From NCBI RefSeq assembly GCF_024178315.1, contig NZ_JAMZIK010000067.1, positions 1 through 64,000 on the forward strand: DNA of 64,000 nt, in the 5' to 3' direction. The notes under the pieces are model-generated. The model saw only the letters and a list, made by a program, of their open reading frames with translations. It did no database searches and was not told where the DNA came from. This document shows positions 47,994 to 56,398 of the stretch, in pieces. Both the position numbers and the translations under genes were made by a program. How positions within the stretch are numbered: position 1 is the first letter of the stretch; each line of letters opens with the position of its first letter. The stretch comes from Siccirubricoccus soli. GTDB lineage: Bacteria; Pseudomonadota; Alphaproteobacteria; Acetobacterales; Acetobacteraceae.

Positions 47994-48848
47994 ATGAGCT
48001 ATCCCCTGCCCGATGCCCGGCTTGCCGCCATGCTGGCGGAGGACGCGCCGCATGGTGACCTGACAACCGCCGGCCTCGGCATCGGCGAGCGTCCCGGCCG
48101 GCTGGTGCTGCGCGCCCGCGACACCATGACGCTTGCCTGCATCGAGGAGGCGGAGCGGCTGTTCCAGCTCGCCGCCTGCGCCGAGACGCGGCGCTACGCG
48201 GCGAGCGGCGCGCAGGTTGAGGCGGGGGGCGAGCTGCTGCGCGCCGCCGGCCCGGCCGCCGCGCTGCACCGCGCGGCGAAGGTCGCGCAGGTGCTGGTGG
48301 AGATCGCCTCCGGCATCGCCAGCCGCGCGCATGCCATGGTGCAGGCGGCGCGCAGCGCCCGGCCGGGCATCGCCGTGGCCTGCACCCGCAAGCATCTGCC
48401 GGGGGCGAAGGATGTGATGCTGCGCGCCATCGCCGCCGGCGGCTGCATCCCGCACCGGCTCGGGCTCTCGGACAGCGTGCTGGTCTTTCCGGAGCACCGC
48501 GCCTTCCTCGGCCGCACCCCGCCGCATCTCTGGGTGGCGTCGCTGCGGGCAGCGCAGCCGGAGCGCAAGATCGCAGTGGAAGCGGACAGCATCGACCTGG
48601 CGCTGCAATTTGCCCATGCCGGGGTGGATACGCTGCAACTGGACAAGTTGCCTCCCGAGGATGTGGGGGCGGTGGCACGCGCCCTTTCCGGCATGGCGCG
48701 CCGGCCGCTGCTGGTGGCGACCGGCGGGGTGAATGCGGCGAATGCCGCCGCCTATGCCGCCGCCGGGGCGGATCTGCTGGTCACCTCCGCCCCCTATGCC
48801 GCGCCACCCGCCGATGTGGCGGTGACGATGAGCGCCGTGGATCGCTAG
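47994..48848 (+). CDS. modD: ModD protein (quinolinate PRTase-like)
   Basis: A 284-residue member of the nicotinate-nucleotide pyrophosphorylase fold, in the ModD subgroup that occurs in molybdenum transport operons. Motifs: DAPHGDLTT at the N-terminus, ACTRKHLPGAKDVMLRAIAAGGCIPHRLGLSD (PRPP/quinolinate site region), VEADSIDLALQFA and ATGGVNAANAAAYAAAGADLLVTSAPY. Its real reaction is unknown. It differs from true NadC by sequence and context. The TAG stop at 48846-48848 lies inside element A copy 3, so the gene's end is shaped by the repeat. Confidence 0.88.
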   Translation: MSYPLPDARLAAMLAEDAPHGDLTTAGLGIGERPGRLVLRARDTMTLACIEEAERLFQLAACAETRRYAASGAQVEAGGELLRAAGPAAALHRAAKVAQVLVEIASGIASRAHAMVQAARSARPGIAVACTRKHLPGAKDVMLRAIAAGGCIPHRLGLSDSVLVFPEHRAFLGRTPPHLWVASLRAAQPERKIAVEADSIDLALQFAHAGVDTLQLDKLPPEDVGAVARALSGMARRPLLVATGGVNAANAAAYAAAGADLLVTSAPYAAPPADVAVTMSAVDR

Positions 48849-48950
48849 AGCAGATCGCCATAGGCGGCATCGCCCGGAGGCATGAATTTTCTTTGCAAAC
48901 AAAGGTGTAGAGCGCCTTCGGTGAACGCATGTGAACCGAAAATGCTCTAG
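48845..48950. repeat. Dispersed element A, copy 3
   Basis: A 106-bp degenerate copy (same CTAGAGC left end, right end GCTCTAG, middle with ATTTTCTTT and CGCCTTCGG changes). The first hairpin is broken and the second has mismatches, so this copy is older than copies 1 and 2. It provides the modD stop codon and is in the same orientation as copy 2. Confidence 0.85.
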
Positions 48951-49250
48951 GCACGGGCCCCGGGCGGTATCTGCTCCGCACCCACCGGTCGGGCTCGCGC
49001 CGGCAAGGGGATCGCGGCCCGCCGGCCGACCCTGTCCCGCAGGGCGGAACTGCGGCCGCGCCAAGGCCAGCCGAACGGGACTGCGGTCGCCCGCCATCCC
49101 GGCCACCGACAGCATAGGGCAGCGACCGCCAGCCAACCCGCCGCCCGGCAGGGCCGGGGCTGCGGCGCGCCGGCCACGCCACCGCCCGGACGGGCCCCGG
49201 CCGGATGGCAAATGCTTGGCGCCCTGGCGGGGCTTCGGTATCAAGGCCGC
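48951..49250. other. Gene-free stretch before L,D-transpeptidase
   Basis: About 300 GC-rich bases with no gene. Promoter of the L,D-transpeptidase must lie here; no clear hexamers are seen. Confidence 0.35.
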
Positions 49251-50756
49251 GTGCGCACGCTCCCTGCCTTCGGCCTCGCCCTGGCCCTTTTCGGCGCCGC
49301 CGCCCCGGCCCTCGCCGAACCCCCGGCCGCCCCGGCCACGCTGCTCGCGGCGCCGGCGGAGGCACGGCATCGCCTGGCCGAACGGCTGCGCCGGCTGGAG
49401 GAGGACGGGCTGGAGCCCCGCTTCTACGCCATTCCGGAGGAGTCCCAGGCTCTCGCCGACCCCGCCGGCTACCAGTCCGCCCTGGCCCGCGCCACCATCC
49501 TGGCGCTGACCGACCTGCTGCATGGCCGCGTCGCCAGCCTCGCCAACCGCCCGGATCTGCGGCGCGACACCGCCGCCCTCCCCCTCGGCCCCTGGCTGGC
49601 GGAGCTGGCGGCAAGCCCGGAGCCCGCCACCCTCATCGATCGTGCCGCCCTGCTGCCGCCCGAGGCCGCGGCGCTGAAGCGGGCCCTCGCCGCCGCCCGG
49701 GCACGCGTCGCCGCCGGCGGCTGGCCCGCCGTGCCCGCGCCGGCGGGCAACGAGACGCTGGAGCCCGGCGCCATCGACCCCGTCCGGGTCCCGGCGCTCC
49801 GCGCCCGCCTGTCCGCCGGCGACCCGCAGGTGGCGCTGAATGGCAGCGACACCTACGACCCGGAGCTGGTCGCCGCGGTGCAGCGCTTCCAGGCGGCGGA
49901 GGGGCTGGAGCCGGATGGGCGCATCGGCCGCCTCACCTTCCTCGCCCTGAACCGCCCGGCCGAGGCCAAGGTGAACCAGCTCCGCGTCGCGCTGGACATG
50001 CGCCGCGCCGCCGCCGCCGAGCCGCGCGAGCGGCGGATCGAGGTGAATGTCGCGCATCAGCGCCTGGCGGTGGTCGAGGCCGGCCGCACCCTGCTGGCGA
50101 TGAACGTCATCGTCGGCAAGCCGGCCCGCGCCACGCCGATGATGCGGGTGAGGCTGACCAGCGTGCAGTTCAACCCGCCCTGGGGCGTGCCGGTGCGGAA
50201 TGCGCGGGAGGATCTGCTGCCGCGCTTCCGCCGCGACCCGCGGGCGATGATGGAGAAGGGCTTCCGTGTCTTCGGCATGGTGGAGGGCGAGCGCGTCGAG
50301 ATCGACCCGACCACGATCGACTGGCGCAGCGTGAGCCCGGAGCGCTTCCCCTACATCATCCGCCAGGATGCGGGGGATGCGAATGCCCTCGGCCGGATCA
50401 AATTCGTCATGCCGAATGGCGAGGACATCTACATGCACGACACGCCGGACCGGCACCTCTTCCGCCGTCCCGACCGTGCCTTCTCCTCCGGCTGCATCCG
50501 GCTGGAGCGGCCGCTGGAGCTGCTCGACATCGTCCTGGAGGGCGCGGCGGGCTGGGACCGGGCACGGGTGCAGCGGGTGCTGGACAGCCGGCAGACCACC
50601 GCCATCGCCGCGCCGCGCAGCCTGCCGGTGCGGCTGTTCTACAGCACCGCCGTCGTGGAGGGGGATGAGGTGAAGCTGCGGCCGGACATCTACGGGCTGG
50701 ACGAAGCCTATCTGCGCGCCATGGATGCCACCCGCGCCCGGGTCGCCCAGCGATGA
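49251..50756 (+). CDS. L,D-transpeptidase (YcbB-like)
   Basis: A 501-residue periplasmic peptidoglycan cross-linking enzyme. After a signal peptide (MRTLPAFGLALALFGAAAPALA, start GTG at 49251) comes a helical N-terminal part, a peptidoglycan-binding domain (DPELVAAVQRFQAAEGLEPDGRIGRLTFLALN) and the YkuD domain with the catalytic motif HDTPDRHLFRRPDRAFSSGCIRLE, where C415 is the nucleophile. An ATG at 49212 would add 13 residues before the signal peptide and is less likely. It forms 3-3 cross-links. Its TGA overlaps the ATG of the DUF882 gene, so the two are a pair. Confidence 0.92.
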   Translation: MRTLPAFGLALALFGAAAPALAEPPAAPATLLAAPAEARHRLAERLRRLEEDGLEPRFYAIPEESQALADPAGYQSALARATILALTDLLHGRVASLANRPDLRRDTAALPLGPWLAELAASPEPATLIDRAALLPPEAAALKRALAAARARVAAGGWPAVPAPAGNETLEPGAIDPVRVPALRARLSAGDPQVALNGSDTYDPELVAAVQRFQAAEGLEPDGRIGRLTFLALNRPAEAKVNQLRVALDMRRAAAAEPRERRIEVNVAHQRLAVVEAGRTLLAMNVIVGKPARATPMMRVRLTSVQFNPPWGVPVRNAREDLLPRFRRDPRAMMEKGFRVFGMVEGERVEIDPTTIDWRSVSPERFPYIIRQDAGDANALGRIKFVMPNGEDIYMHDTPDRHLFRRPDRAFSSGCIRLERPLELLDIVLEGAAGWDRARVQRVLDSRQTTAIAAPRSLPVRLFYSTAVVEGDEVKLRPDIYGLDEAYLRAMDATRARVAQR

Positions 50757-51334
50757 TGGGGTGGCGCTGCCCCTGCTGCGCCGGCGAGGCGCCGGGCCTG
50801 CGCCGGCGCGGCCTGCTGACCGCGGCGCTCGGCCTTGCCACCGCGGCGGCGCTGCCGCCGGCCGCCATGGCACAGCTCATCACCGGCGGCGCGCCGCGGC
50901 GCCTGGCCATCCAGCGCATGGTGACGAATGAGAGCTTCGACGGCATCTACTGGCAGGATGGCCGCTACGACCGGGACGCGCTGAACCAGCTCAACTGGGT
51001 GCTGCGCGACCCCTCGCGCGACGAGGCGACGCCGATGGACCCGCGGCTCTTCGACGTGCTGTTCACCATGGCGCAGCGGCTGGACGCCACCGAGGGCTAC
51101 CAGGTGATCAGCGGCTACCGCGCGCCGGAGACCAATGCGGCGAATGCGCAGCGGAGCCGGCGGGTCTCCCGCCAATCCCTGCACATGTCCGGCATGGCGG
51201 CGGATGTGCGGCTGCCGGGGCGGGACAGCTACGCCCTGGCGCGCCAGGCGGCGGAGCTGCAGATCGGCGGCGTCGGCCTCTACCGCCGGGACGGCTTCGT
51301 CCATCTGGATTGCGGCCCGGCCCGGCGCTGGTAG
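50753..51334 (+). CDS. DUF882 / MepK-like peptidase
   Basis: A 193-residue M15-like (DUF882) protein related to YcbK/MepK, murein endopeptidases that cleave meso-Dap cross-links, including 3-3 links made by L,D-transpeptidases. A twin-Arg signal (RRRGLLTAALGLATAAALPPAAMA) precedes the domain. Motifs: SGYRAPETN, SLHMSGMAADVRLPG and GFVHLDCGPARRW, with zinc ligands H, D and H. Overlaps the L,D-transpeptidase gene by four bases; a common partnership in alphaproteobacteria. Confidence 0.92.
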   Translation: MMGWRCPCCAGEAPGLRRRGLLTAALGLATAAALPPAAMAQLITGGAPRRLAIQRMVTNESFDGIYWQDGRYDRDALNQLNWVLRDPSRDEATPMDPRLFDVLFTMAQRLDATEGYQVISGYRAPETNAANAQRSRRVSRQSLHMSGMAADVRLPGRDSYALARQAAELQIGGVGLYRRDGFVHLDCGPARRW

Positions 51335-51485
51335 CCAGGGCCGCCGGCCCGGCCAACGGCCCGGCCTGGGCGGGCTTCGCCGCAGGCGGGAAGCATAGTT
51401 GCTCGATGCCGCCTTGTTGCATGGCACGGGACATGTTGCGCTCCGGTACACAGGCGTCGGTGGCCGCCGCGGAAGGAGCGCAGGA

Positions 51486-51887
51486 ATGGGCAGCAGAGCG
51501 GTCCTGTTTTCCCTTCTCGTCCTTCTCCTCCTGCCGGTGCCGGACGCGCCGCCCATGGGCCGCGCCTTCGCGCAGGACCCGGGCGCCCCCTGCGGGCGCG
51601 ACCAGAATGGCTATCCGCTGCAATGCTACAGGCCGGATCCCGGAGCGAATCTGGAAGGCGCCTGCATGACCACCGCCAGGCTGGAGAATTGCGCCCCGTA
51701 TCATCGCAACGCATGCGAGATCCGCGGCTTCGCCGATGCCTGCCGCCTCTACAGCCTCGGGCGCAATTGCTATGGGGGTGACCCCAACGCCTGCAATTTC
51801 TATGTATCCCTGTTGCGGGCGAACACCACCTGCCAGCTCGACCGCAACCAGATGGCCTGTGCCTGGCTGCAGCAGCAGCGGTGGTGA
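51486..51887 (+). CDS. Cysteine-rich secreted protein
   Basis: A 133-residue protein with a clear signal peptide (GSRAVLFSLLVLLLLPVPDAPPMGRAFAQ) and, after it, ten Cys in about 105 residues with the spacing C-x(11)-C and several CxxxxxxC and NC/AC pairs (GACMTTARLENCAP, NACEIRGFADACRLY, NCYGGDPNACNFY). The high Cys count indicates several disulfides in the periplasm or outside. I do not recognise a family. The start at 51486 has a GGA-rich site upstream; an earlier in-frame start would extend the N-terminus past the signal. It stands alone after the peptidase gene. Confidence 0.6.
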   Translation: MGSRAVLFSLLVLLLLPVPDAPPMGRAFAQDPGAPCGRDQNGYPLQCYRPDPGANLEGACMTTARLENCAPYHRNACEIRGFADACRLYSLGRNCYGGDPNACNFYVSLLRANTTCQLDRNQMACAWLQQQRW

Positions 51888-52002
51888 AGGAGGGCGCCAC
51901 CGGGCCCCGTTCCGCCAGGCGGCGACAGGCAGGGCCTGACGACGGGGCAGCCGGAAGCGGTGCGGTGGCGGCAGGGCCGTGTGGTGCCCCGGGGCCGGCG
52001 GC

Positions 52003-52710
52003 CTACTCCGCGTAGATCATCTTCCGCGTCATCCCGCCATCGAGGACGAATTCCTCGCCGGTGACGAAGCCCGACTCCGGCCCCAGCAGCCAGGCGGCCA
52101 TTGCCGCCACATCCTCCACCCGGCCGACGCGGCCGCAGGGGTGCTGGGTATGGTCCTCCGGCCGCGGCGCGCTGCCGCTGGTGTGGATCCAGCCCGGGCT
52201 GATGCAGTTCACCCGCACATCCGGCCCGAGGCTGATCGCCAGCGCATGGCTGAGCGCGACCAGCCCGCCCTTGGAGGCGGCGTAGCTCTCGGTATCCGGC
52301 TCCGATTGCCGGACGCGGGTGGAGGCGATGGTGACCACCGCGCCATGCGCCGCCCGCAGCATCGCCTCCGCCGCCCGCGCCAGCAGGAAGGTGCTGGTCA
52401 GGTTGGTCGCCAGCACCCGGTTCCATTCACCGAGGGTGAGCGCGCCGAGCGGCTTGCGCACCATGACGCCGGCATTGCAGACGAGGCCGTCCAGCCGCCC
52501 CTCCGCCTCATGGATGCCATGGACGAGGTCGCTGACCGCGCCCTCATCGGCGATGTCCAGCATGGCCGCCCGCCCGCCCGGCGGCGCCTCGGCGGGGTCG
52601 AGATCGGCGACGACCACCCGCCACCCCCCGGCCGCCAGCCGGGCGGCGATGGCCGCACCGATGCCGCGCGCGCCCCCGGTGACCAGCGCCACACGCTGTT
52701 GCCCTGCCAT
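52003..52710 (-). CDS. Short-chain dehydrogenase/reductase
   Basis: A 235-residue classical [11 protein letters not shown] at 11-18, NAG at about 81-83, catalytic S-x(12)-Y-x3-K as S in [11 protein letters not shown] and K in [16 protein letters not shown] at the substrate loop and a C-terminal FVLDGGMT. The start at 52710 ([13 protein letters not shown]) follows GGAGGCCAGG; the longer frame is rejected. Divergent from the OYE gene across about 100 bases, so both may be controlled from the same region. Substrate unknown. Confidence 0.88.
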   Translation of the reverse strand: MAGQQRVALVTGGARGIGAAIAARLAAGGWRVVVADLDPAEAPPGGRAAMLDIADEGAVSDLVHGIHEAEGRLDGLVCNAGVMVRKPLGALTLGEWNRVLATNLTSTFLLARAAEAMLRAAHGAVVTIASTRVRQSEPDTESYAASKGGLVALSHALAISLGPDVRVNCISPGWIHTSGSAPRPEDHTQHPCGRVGRVEDVAAMAAWLLGPESGFVTGEEFVLDGGMTRKMIYAE

Positions 52711-52814
52711 CCTGGCCTCCTCCGCTGACTGCATCAACCGATACGGTGTAGCCAGGGTTCCCGCCGACGCATTGCGCTGTAGCATGGACACCGACGCGCA
52801 AAGAGGAAACCGCC
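52711..52814. promoter_or_regulatory. Divergent SDR/OYE control region
   Basis: Only 104 bases separate the divergent SDR and OYE starts, so both promoters and any operator must lie here. AAAGAGGAAACC precedes the OYE ATG. No clear palindrome is seen. Confidence 0.4.
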
Positions 52815-53972
52815 ATGGCCCAGCCCCTGCTCTTCACCCCGATGGAATTGCGCGGGGTCCGGCTGAAGAACCGCGTGGTGGTGGCGCCCATGCACCAGTA
52901 TGCCGCGGTGCGCGGCTTCGCCACCGACTGGCACCTGATGAATGCCGGCCGCTACGCCGCCGGCGGCGCCGGCCTCGTCATCGTCGAGAGCACCAAGGTG
53001 GAGCGGCGCGGCTGCGGCACCGTCGGCGATCTCGGCCTGTGGGAAGACGGGCACATCCCCGGCCATGCCCGGATCGTCGAGTTCATCCGCACCCATGGCG
53101 CGGTGCCCGGCCTGCAGATCGGCCATTCCGGCCGCAAGGCCCGCCGCTTCCGCCCCTGGGAGGGCGGCAAGCCGCTGGTGAACGGGCCGGGGGTGGAGGA
53201 TTGGGAGGGCTGGGAGCTCGTCGCCCCCTCCGCCGTCAACAGCCCGGAGAGCGACCCCACCCCCCGTGCCCTGACGCGGGACGAGATCCCCGAGGTGATT
53301 GAGCGCTGGGGACAGGCCGCCCGCCGGGCGCATGAAGCCGGCTACGAGGTGCTGGAGATCCATGCGGCGCATGGCTACCTCATCCACCAATTCCTCTCCC
53401 CCTTCAGCAACCTGCGCAACGACGACTACGGCGGCTCCGAGCTGAACCGCATGCGCTTCTGCATCGAGGTGGTGGAGAGCGTCCGCGCCCATTGGCCGAC
53501 GGAGAAACCCCTGTTTGTCCGCTTCTCGGTGGATGACGACGCCGGCTGGGACCCGGACCAGAGCGTCAGGCTGGCGAAGCTCATCAAGCCGAAGGGCGTC
53601 GATGTCATCGACTGCTCCTCCGGCGGCATGCGCGGCTCCCCGGTGGTCTCGGCCGGCCCGGTCACCTACAGCTACCAGGTGCCCTATGCGGCCAAGCTGC
53701 GGCGGGAGGCGGAGATCATGTCCATGGCGGTCGGCCTCATCGTCCATGCCGACCAGGCGGAGGGCATCCTGCGGCGCGGCGAGGCCGACCTGATCGCCCT
53801 GGCGCGGGAGCTGCTCTACAATCCGAACTGGCCGATGGACGCGGCGCAGAAGCTCGGCGTCGATGCGGAGTTCTCGCTGGTGCCGTCGCCGCAATCCTAC
53901 TGGCTGGAGAAGCGCGCCCGGCAGGTGAAGGAGCTGGTGCCGAGCACCTTCCGCGAGAAGCTCGGCGCATGA
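52815..53972 (+). CDS. Old-yellow-enzyme-type flavin oxidoreductase
   Basis: A 385-residue FMN TIM-barrel NADH:flavin oxidoreductase of the OYE family. N-terminal [25 protein letters not shown], substrate-binding IGHSGRKA (His), the FMN-phosphate segment and the signature [26 protein letters not shown] are present. It reduces activated alkenes in principle; natural substrate unknown. The YqjM-like Cys near the N-terminus is replaced by His/Tyr in the MHQY segment. Its last codons overlap the Bug receptor start by four bases. Confidence 0.9.
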   Translation: MAQPLLFTPMELRGVRLKNRVVVAPMHQYAAVRGFATDWHLMNAGRYAAGGAGLVIVESTKVERRGCGTVGDLGLWEDGHIPGHARIVEFIRTHGAVPGLQIGHSGRKARRFRPWEGGKPLVNGPGVEDWEGWELVAPSAVNSPESDPTPRALTRDEIPEVIERWGQAARRAHEAGYEVLEIHAAHGYLIHQFLSPFSNLRNDDYGGSELNRMRFCIEVVESVRAHWPTEKPLFVRFSVDDDAGWDPDQSVRLAKLIKPKGVDVIDCSSGGMRGSPVVSAGPVTYSYQVPYAAKLRREAEIMSMAVGLIVHADQAEGILRRGEADLIALARELLYNPNWPMDAAQKLGVDAEFSLVPSPQSYWLEKRARQVKELVPSTFREKLGA

Positions 53973-55078
53973 GCCCGCGGCACGGCGGCCAGGGGCGGGA
54001 TGGCGGCGGGCCGGGTCCGGACGGATGCTCCGAGGCCGGACAGCCGCGGACCGGGCAGGCCGGGCCTGGGCAGCCCCGGGCCGGGCGCCGGGCAGCAGCC
54101 GGGCCCGGCCGTCGCGCCGCCCTGGCCGCGACCTTCGGCGCCGGGGCGGCGCTGGCGGCGCCCTCGCTCTGGGCCCAGGGCGCCTGGCCGAACCGGCCGC
54201 TGCGCATGATCGTGCCCTACACCCCGGGCGGCGCCACGGATGCCATGGCCCGCCTCGCCGCGCTGAAGATCGGCGAGGCGGTGGGGCAGAGCGTGGTGGT
54301 GGAGAACCGCCCGGGCGGCAATGGCGTGGTGGGCACCGCCGCCGTGCTGCAGGCGCCGGCGGATGGCTACACCATCCTCGGCAGCGCCTCGACCCATGTG
54401 CTGATCCATCTGGTGCTGAAATCCCCGGGCTTCGACCCGCTGGCGGAGTTCCGCCCGGTGGCCCGCACCGCCTGGGCGCCGGCCCTGCTGGTGATGGATC
54501 CGAAGCGGCCGCAACGCACGCTGCCGGAGGTGGTCGCGGCGGCCAAGGCGCGGCCCAGGGAGTGGAGCTTCGGCGTCTCCTCCCTCGGCGCCTCCGGCCA
54601 TCTCGCCGCCATCGCCTTCAACCGCGCGACCGAGGCGGGGATCGAGATCATCCCCTATCGCGGCACCGCGCCGGCGCTGACCGACCTACAGGCGGGCAAC
54701 ATCCAGCTGATGTTCGACAGCGCCTTCGCCCTGCTGCCGCCCTCCCGCACCGGCAATGTCCGCGCGCTCGCCATCGCCTCGCGGGAGCGGACGCCGCTGG
54801 CGCCCGAACTGCCGACGGCGACCGAGACCGGGCTGCCGGACTTCGAATTCGCCTCCTGGTACGGGGTCTGGGCAGCGCGCGGCGTCTCCACGGAAATCGT
54901 CCAGCGCCTGCATGCGGCGCTTGCCGCCGGCTTCGCCGATCCCGCCGTGGTGCAGCGCCTGACCGCCCTGGTCTGCGAGCCGGTGACCGAGAGCCTCGCC
55001 GCGACCGAGGCCTATATCGCCGCCGACGTCGCCAAGAACACCGCCCTGCTGCGCTATGCCCGCTTCGAGCCGGTGTGA
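53969..55078 (+). CDS. Bug-family tripartite tricarboxylate receptor
   Basis: A 369-residue periplasmic solute-binding protein of the TctC/Bug type. The receptor domain starts WPNRPLRMIVPYTPGGATDAMARL, with VENRPGGNGVVGTAAV and VPYRG-like IIPYRGTAPALTDLQAG motifs. The first about 45 residues are Gly/Pro/Ala-rich before a twin-Arg-like GRRAALAATFGAGAALAAP signal, longer than usual; no other in-frame start exists closer to it. No TctA/TctB genes follow, so it is an orphan receptor. Translationally coupled to the OYE (ATGA). Confidence 0.85.
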   Translation: MSPRHGGQGRDGGGPGPDGCSEAGQPRTGQAGPGQPRAGRRAAAGPGRRAALAATFGAGAALAAPSLWAQGAWPNRPLRMIVPYTPGGATDAMARLAALKIGEAVGQSVVVENRPGGNGVVGTAAVLQAPADGYTILGSASTHVLIHLVLKSPGFDPLAEFRPVARTAWAPALLVMDPKRPQRTLPEVVAAAKARPREWSFGVSSLGASGHLAAIAFNRATEAGIEIIPYRGTAPALTDLQAGNIQLMFDSAFALLPPSRTGNVRALAIASRERTPLAPELPTATETGLPDFEFASWYGVWAARGVSTEIVQRLHAALAAGFADPAVVQRLTALVCEPVTESLAATEAYIAADVAKNTALLRYARFEPV

Positions 55079-55150
55079 CGCCGCCGCCGGCCCGCGCGGC
55101 CGACCGGCAGGGGCGGGGCGCCGGCGCCTCGCGGCAGCCGGGCCGCCCGC

Positions 55151-56398
55151 ATGAGCGCCATCGTCCAGGGCGCCGCCCATGGCATCCGCCACCGCTTCCT
55201 CCGCATCGTCCTGCCCTTCGTGGGCATGAGCTTCCTGAACCAGGCGGCGCGCAGCGTGGTGGCCACGGTGGGGCCGGCCATGGCGCTGGAATTCGGCCTC
55301 TCCGCCAGCGGCCTCGGCGCGCTCGCCGCGGTGTTCTTCTTCGCCTATGCGGCGACGCAGCTGCCGGTCGGCCTCGCCATCGACCTCTGGGGGCCGCGGC
55401 ACGTGCAGGCGGCGCTGGCGCTGGTCGCGGCGCTGGGCTTCGCGCTCTGCGCCCTGGCGCCGGACCCCTTCGTGCTCGGCATCGCCCGCTTCGTCACCGG
55501 CATCGGCATCGCCGGCGCGCTGATCGGCGTCATCAAGGCGAATGTGCAGTGGTACCCGCCGGCGCGGGTCGCCGCCGTCACCGGCGCCGGCGTCTTCCTC
55601 GGCGCGGCGGGCGGGCTGGCAGCGACGGTGCCGGTGCAATGGGCCCTGCCCTTCTTCGGCTGGCGCAACGTCTTCCTGCTGCTCGCCCTGCTGTCCGCCC
55701 TGGTCTCCGCCTGGATCCTGCTCTCCGTGCCCAACCGGGCGCCGGGGGCGAAGCCGGCGCAGCGGCGGCGCCTCGCTGTCGAGATCGGCGAATTCGGCCG
55801 CATCTTCCGCCACCCCGTCTTCGTCCGGAACATGCCCGCCATGGCGCTGCTCTCCGGCCTGGTCTTCACCTATCAGGGGCTCTGGGCCGGGCCCTGGCTG
55901 CGCGATGTCGGCGGGCTGGGCGACCTGCCGCGGGCCCAGGTGCTGCTGACCTATGCGCTCGGCATGATGTTCGGGCAGCTGCTCGGCGGCCAGGTGGCGT
56001 CCTGGCTGCAGGCGCGCGGGCGCAACCCGATGGCGGTGCCGCTCTTCGGCCTTGGCGCCATGATGCTGCTGCAGGCGCTGCTGATCGCCGGGCCGCGCAG
56101 CCTGCCGGCGCTCCACCTCATGTGGTTCCTCTTCGCCTGCGTCGGCTCCTGCGGCCCGGTGGCCTATGCCGCGCTCGCCCAGCGCTTCCCGCCGGAGCTG
56201 ACCGGCCGCGTCGCCACCGCGCTGAACGGCAGCATGCTGGCGCTCGTTTTCCTGCTGCAGAACCTGATCGGCTGGATCCTCGACCTCTGGCCGCGCACCG
56301 CGGCCGGGGGCTGGGACCCGGCCGGCTATGGCTGGGCGCTGGGCATCACCCTCGCCGGCCAGGTGCTGACCGTGCTCTGGCTGTTGCGAGGCCGCTGA
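55151..56398 (+). CDS. MFS transporter
   Basis: A 415-residue major facilitator with 12 predicted helices. Sequence of loop 2-3 (QLPVGLAIDLWGPRHVQAALAL) is a usual MFS signature. GMSFLNQAARSVVATVGPAMALEFGLSASGLGALAAVFFFAYAATQLPVG begins the N-terminal half; a basic central loop (NRAPGAKPAQRRRLA) separates the halves. Organic-acid or drug transport cannot be told. It follows the Bug receptor after 72 bases and its TGA overlaps the ppk2 ATG. Confidence 0.87.
   Translation: MSAIVQGAAHGIRHRFLRIVLPFVGMSFLNQAARSVVATVGPAMALEFGLSASGLGALAAVFFFAYAATQLPVGLAIDLWGPRHVQAALALVAALGFALCALAPDPFVLGIARFVTGIGIAGALIGVIKANVQWYPPARVAAVTGAGVFLGAAGGLAATVPVQWALPFFGWRNVFLLLALLSALVSAWILLSVPNRAPGAKPAQRRRLAVEIGEFGRIFRHPVFVRNMPAMALLSGLVFTYQGLWAGPWLRDVGGLGDLPRAQVLLTYALGMMFGQLLGGQVASWLQARGRNPMAVPLFGLGAMMLLQALLIAGPRSLPALHLMWFLFACVGSCGPVAYAALAQRFPPELTGRVATALNGSMLALVFLLQNLIGWILDLWPRTAAGGWDPAGYGWALGITLAGQVLTVLWLLRGR

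Noticed and set aside
49212-49250. ATG start of the L,D-transpeptidase at 49212
   Set aside because: It would put 13 residues before the signal peptide; the GTG at 49251 gives a normal signal sequence.
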